This document shows positions 62,575 through 64,000 of a DNA stretch of 64,000 nt, piece after piece; within the stretch, counting starts at the first letter, position 1; the number at the start of each line of letters is the position of its first letter. The DNA is from Hyphomicrobiales bacterium (GTDB taxonomy: Bacteria > Pseudomonadota > Alphaproteobacteria > Rhizobiales > Rhizobiaceae). The position numbers and the translations under genes are program-made. The stretch covers positions 1 through 64,000 of the forward strand of contig UEGR01000009.1 of the NCBI GenBank assembly GCA_900465685.1, written 5' to 3'. The notes below the pieces were generated by a model. It ran no database searches. It had not been told where the DNA came from and worked only from the letters and a program-made list of their open reading frames with translations.

Positions 62575-63204
62575 ATGCCACTACCCGTTACCCTTTCCGC
62601 ACTCGATCTCGGTGCGCTTCTGTGCAGCAGGATCTGTCATGACATCATCTCGCCGGTTGGCGCGATCAATAACGGTCTTGAACTGCTGGAAGAAGGCGGC
62701 GCAGACGAAGATGCGATGGCGCTGATCAAGTCGAGCGCACGCAACGCCTCGGCCCGTCTCCAGTTTGCCCGCATTGCCTTCGGCGCTGCCGGTTCAGCAG
62801 GCGTGCAGATCGACACGGGCGACGCGCAGACCGTCGCCACCGAATATTTCAAGAACGAGAAGCCGGAGCTGACCTGGGAAGGCACCCGCGTGCTTCTGCC
62901 CAAGAACAAAGTGAAACTGCTGCTCAATATGCTGCTGATCGCCAATGGTGCGATCCCGCGTGGCGGCTCGCTTGCTGTGCGTCTGGAAGGCGGCGATACC
63001 GAACCGCGCTTCGTCATCACGGTCAAGGGCCGCATGCTGCGCGTTCCGCCAAAGTTCCTGGAGCTGCATTCCGGCGCCACCCCGGAAGAGCCAATTGATG
63101 CGCATTCCGTGCAGCCTTATTATACGCTGCTGCTTGCCGAAGAAGCCGGCATGACGATTTCTATTCACGCGACGGCAGAAGATATCGTATTCTCTGCCGA
63201 GTAG
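62575..63204 (+). CDS. chpT: Histidine phosphotransferase ChpT
   Basis: 209 residues. DLGALLCSRICHDIISPVGAINNGLELLEEG carries the phosphate-accepting His22 in a dimeric four-helix bundle; a degenerate ATPase-like domain follows (LLLNMLLIANGAIPRGGSLAVRLEGG). ChpT passes phosphate from CckA to CtrA and CpdR. The start at 62575 fits the family; an in-frame extension to 62395 is unsupported. Confidence 0.92.
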   Translation: MPLPVTLSALDLGALLCSRICHDIISPVGAINNGLELLEEGGADEDAMALIKSSARNASARLQFARIAFGAAGSAGVQIDTGDAQTVATEYFKNEKPELTWEGTRVLLPKNKVKLLLNMLLIANGAIPRGGSLAVRLEGGDTEPRFVITVKGRMLRVPPKFLELHSGATPEEPIDAHSVQPYYTLLLAEEAGMTISIHATAEDIVFSAE

Positions 63205-63212
63205 GTGAATTT

Positions 63213-63236
63213 GGAGCGCGGGTCCGCCCGCGCTCC
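63213..63236 (+). terminator. Hairpin after chpT
   Basis: GGAGCGCGGG, loop TCCG, CCCGCGCTCC; 10 bp, without T run. It separates chpT from the response-regulator gene and may only weaken read-through. Confidence 0.6.
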
Positions 63237-63319
63237 TGCTGACATGATGACAGCAGGCAACGACCGTGTGACGTGAGGTGTTTCAGGCAGCTGCCCGCTG
63301 CCTTTCTGGGGGAAATTCG

Positions 63320-63730
63320 ATGGGAGACGAAGCAATGGCCGGCTATTGCCTGTTGGTTGACGATTCATCCGTCATCCGCAAGGTAGCGCGCCGTATCCTG
63401 TCCGATTCCATCGCAGAATTTGCCGAAGTCTCAACCGGACATGACGCGCTCGACAGTTGCGCATCGCGGATGCCGGATATCATCCTTCTCGATTTCGACT
63501 TGCCGGACATGACCGCCCTCGAAGTCATCCCGGAACTGCGCGCCTTGCCCGATGGCCAGCATCCGCGCATCATCATTTGCCTCTATGAACTCGACGTCAC
63601 GCGGATCATGCGTGCCAAACGCTCCGGCGCGGATGGCTACATATTGAAGCCCTTCGACCGCGCCTATCTCACCGAGCAATTCACCGCCTTGATGAGCGCC
63701 GAGCAGCCGAGGCGCCCGCGTCTGGCGTGA
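63320..63730 (+). CDS. Single-domain response regulator
   Basis: 136 residues, one receiver domain. The acid pair Asp14/Asp15, phosphate acceptor Asp58 in LLDFDLP and Lys110 in YILKPFD are present, but the switch Thr/Ser is Leu88 (IIICLYE), so activation by phosphate may differ from CheY. The start at 63320 follows GGGGGAAA; ATG 63335 is an alternative. Placement between chpT and ctrA suggests a role in the CckA-ChpT relay; this is inference. Confidence 0.85.
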   Translation: MGDEAMAGYCLLVDDSSVIRKVARRILSDSIAEFAEVSTGHDALDSCASRMPDIILLDFDLPDMTALEVIPELRALPDGQHPRIIICLYELDVTRIMRAKRSGADGYILKPFDRAYLTEQFTALMSAEQPRRPRLA

Positions 63731-63788
63731 TACGGGTTTTGGCGATACGTCGCGACAAAACCACCTGATCCTCGAACTGCCAAAAACA

Positions 63789-63815
63789 AAAAGCTCCGCC
63801 GAAGCGGAGCTTTTT
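63789..63815 (+). terminator. Bidirectional terminator between response regulator and ctrA
   Basis: AAAAGCTCCGC, loop CGAA, GCGGAGCTTTTT. Strong on both strands. Confidence 0.93.
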
Positions 63816-63842
63816 ATTCGATGACCGTAAGGTCCGGACCGA

Positions 63843-64000
63843 TCAGGCGCTTTCGCGCAGCTCGGCATCCGGCTCGCGCAGCACATAGCCGCGGCCCCAG
63901 ACGGTTTCAATGTAGCTCTGGCTACCGGAAACTGCGTCAAGCTTCTTGCGCAGCTTGCAGATGAAGACGTCGATGATCTTCAGTTCCGGCTCGTCCATAC
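63843..64000 (-). CDS. ctrA: Cell-cycle master regulator CtrA, 3' part only
   Basis: The last 51 codons of ctrA run off the window edge. The visible part is the C-terminal winged helix of the OmpR type: [20 protein letters not shown] and [18 protein letters not shown], as in Brucella and Caulobacter CtrA. The receiver domain, start and promoter lie outside the window. Confidence 0.95.
   Translation of the reverse strand, partial: MDEPELKIIDVFICKLRKKLDAVSGSQSYIETVWGRGYVLREPDAELRESA

Noticed and set aside
1..64000. tRNA, rRNA, CRISPR arrays and prophage genes
   Set aside because: No T-arm-like GTTCGAATC context with an acceptor stem, no rRNA sequence, no repeat-spacer pattern and no phage-type proteins were seen on either strand by eye.

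Overview
The window comes from the chromosome of an alphaproteobacterium of the Brucellaceae, close to Brucella/Ochrobactrum. The evidence is protein-level likeness throughout (RplY, Apt, LeuA, ChoXWV, EipA, ChpT and the CtrA tail all read as Brucella-type), the fused trpE(G) gene behind a rhizobial trpL attenuator, the SciP/EipA/ChpT/CtrA cell-cycle genes, and short palindromic intergenic repeats of the rhizobial type. No rRNA, tRNA, CRISPR array, insertion sequence, phage or plasmid gene was seen. Most of the window is ordinary core genome.

Layout. 0-5 kb: rplY-pth-ychF, a coupled pair of MaoC hydratase-like genes, a DJ-1/PfpI protein and apt. 5-12 kb: the cytochrome bc1 operon petABC and two tandem ABC exporter half-molecules, all on the minus strand. 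12-20 kb: trmL, a purine nucleoside permease, hemF, a TopAI/YjhQ-type toxin-antitoxin pair, an LpxO-like hydroxylase and cca-nudix-DUF1285. 20-27 kb: a plus-strand operon moxR-DUF58-DUF4159-VWA-like membrane protein. 27-33 kb: GNAT, glutathionyl-hydroquinone reductase, ompW behind a perfect FNR/FixK box, a nudix gene, a metallophosphoesterase and leuA. 33-38 kb: leuL attenuator, a CDF metal exporter, trpE(G) and its trpL attenuator, and a candidate small RNA. 38-44 kb: Lrp and MarR regulators, MFS and EamA transporters, LysR, Rsm22 and DUF2333. 45-54 kb: choline importer choXWV facing peptide importer dppABCDF. 54-59 kb: HugZ-like protein, NolR-like regulator, TrmH methylase, EamA/LysR pair and mnmA. 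59-64 kb: sciP, a small GNAT, a coiled-coil membrane protein, eipA, chpT, a single-domain response regulator and the 3' end of ctrA.

The most informative non-coding signals are two amino-acid attenuators (leucine before leuA, tryptophan before trpE), two predicted leaderless starts (trpL and marR), the FNR box before ompW, strong hairpins between the binding-protein and permease genes of both importers, and interspersed repeats that supply the last codons and stop of two genes. The most unusual single observation is a stop codon at codon 3 of the expected rplY reading frame.

No large undescribed defence or mobile system was found. The best candidates for something new are the 39-codon ORF coupled to the hydroxylase gene and lying upstream of the toxin-antitoxin pair, the MoxR operon with its mixed VWA proteins, and the minus-strand small RNA near 37.8 kb. 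Every function is assigned from sequence reading alone; no database search was run.
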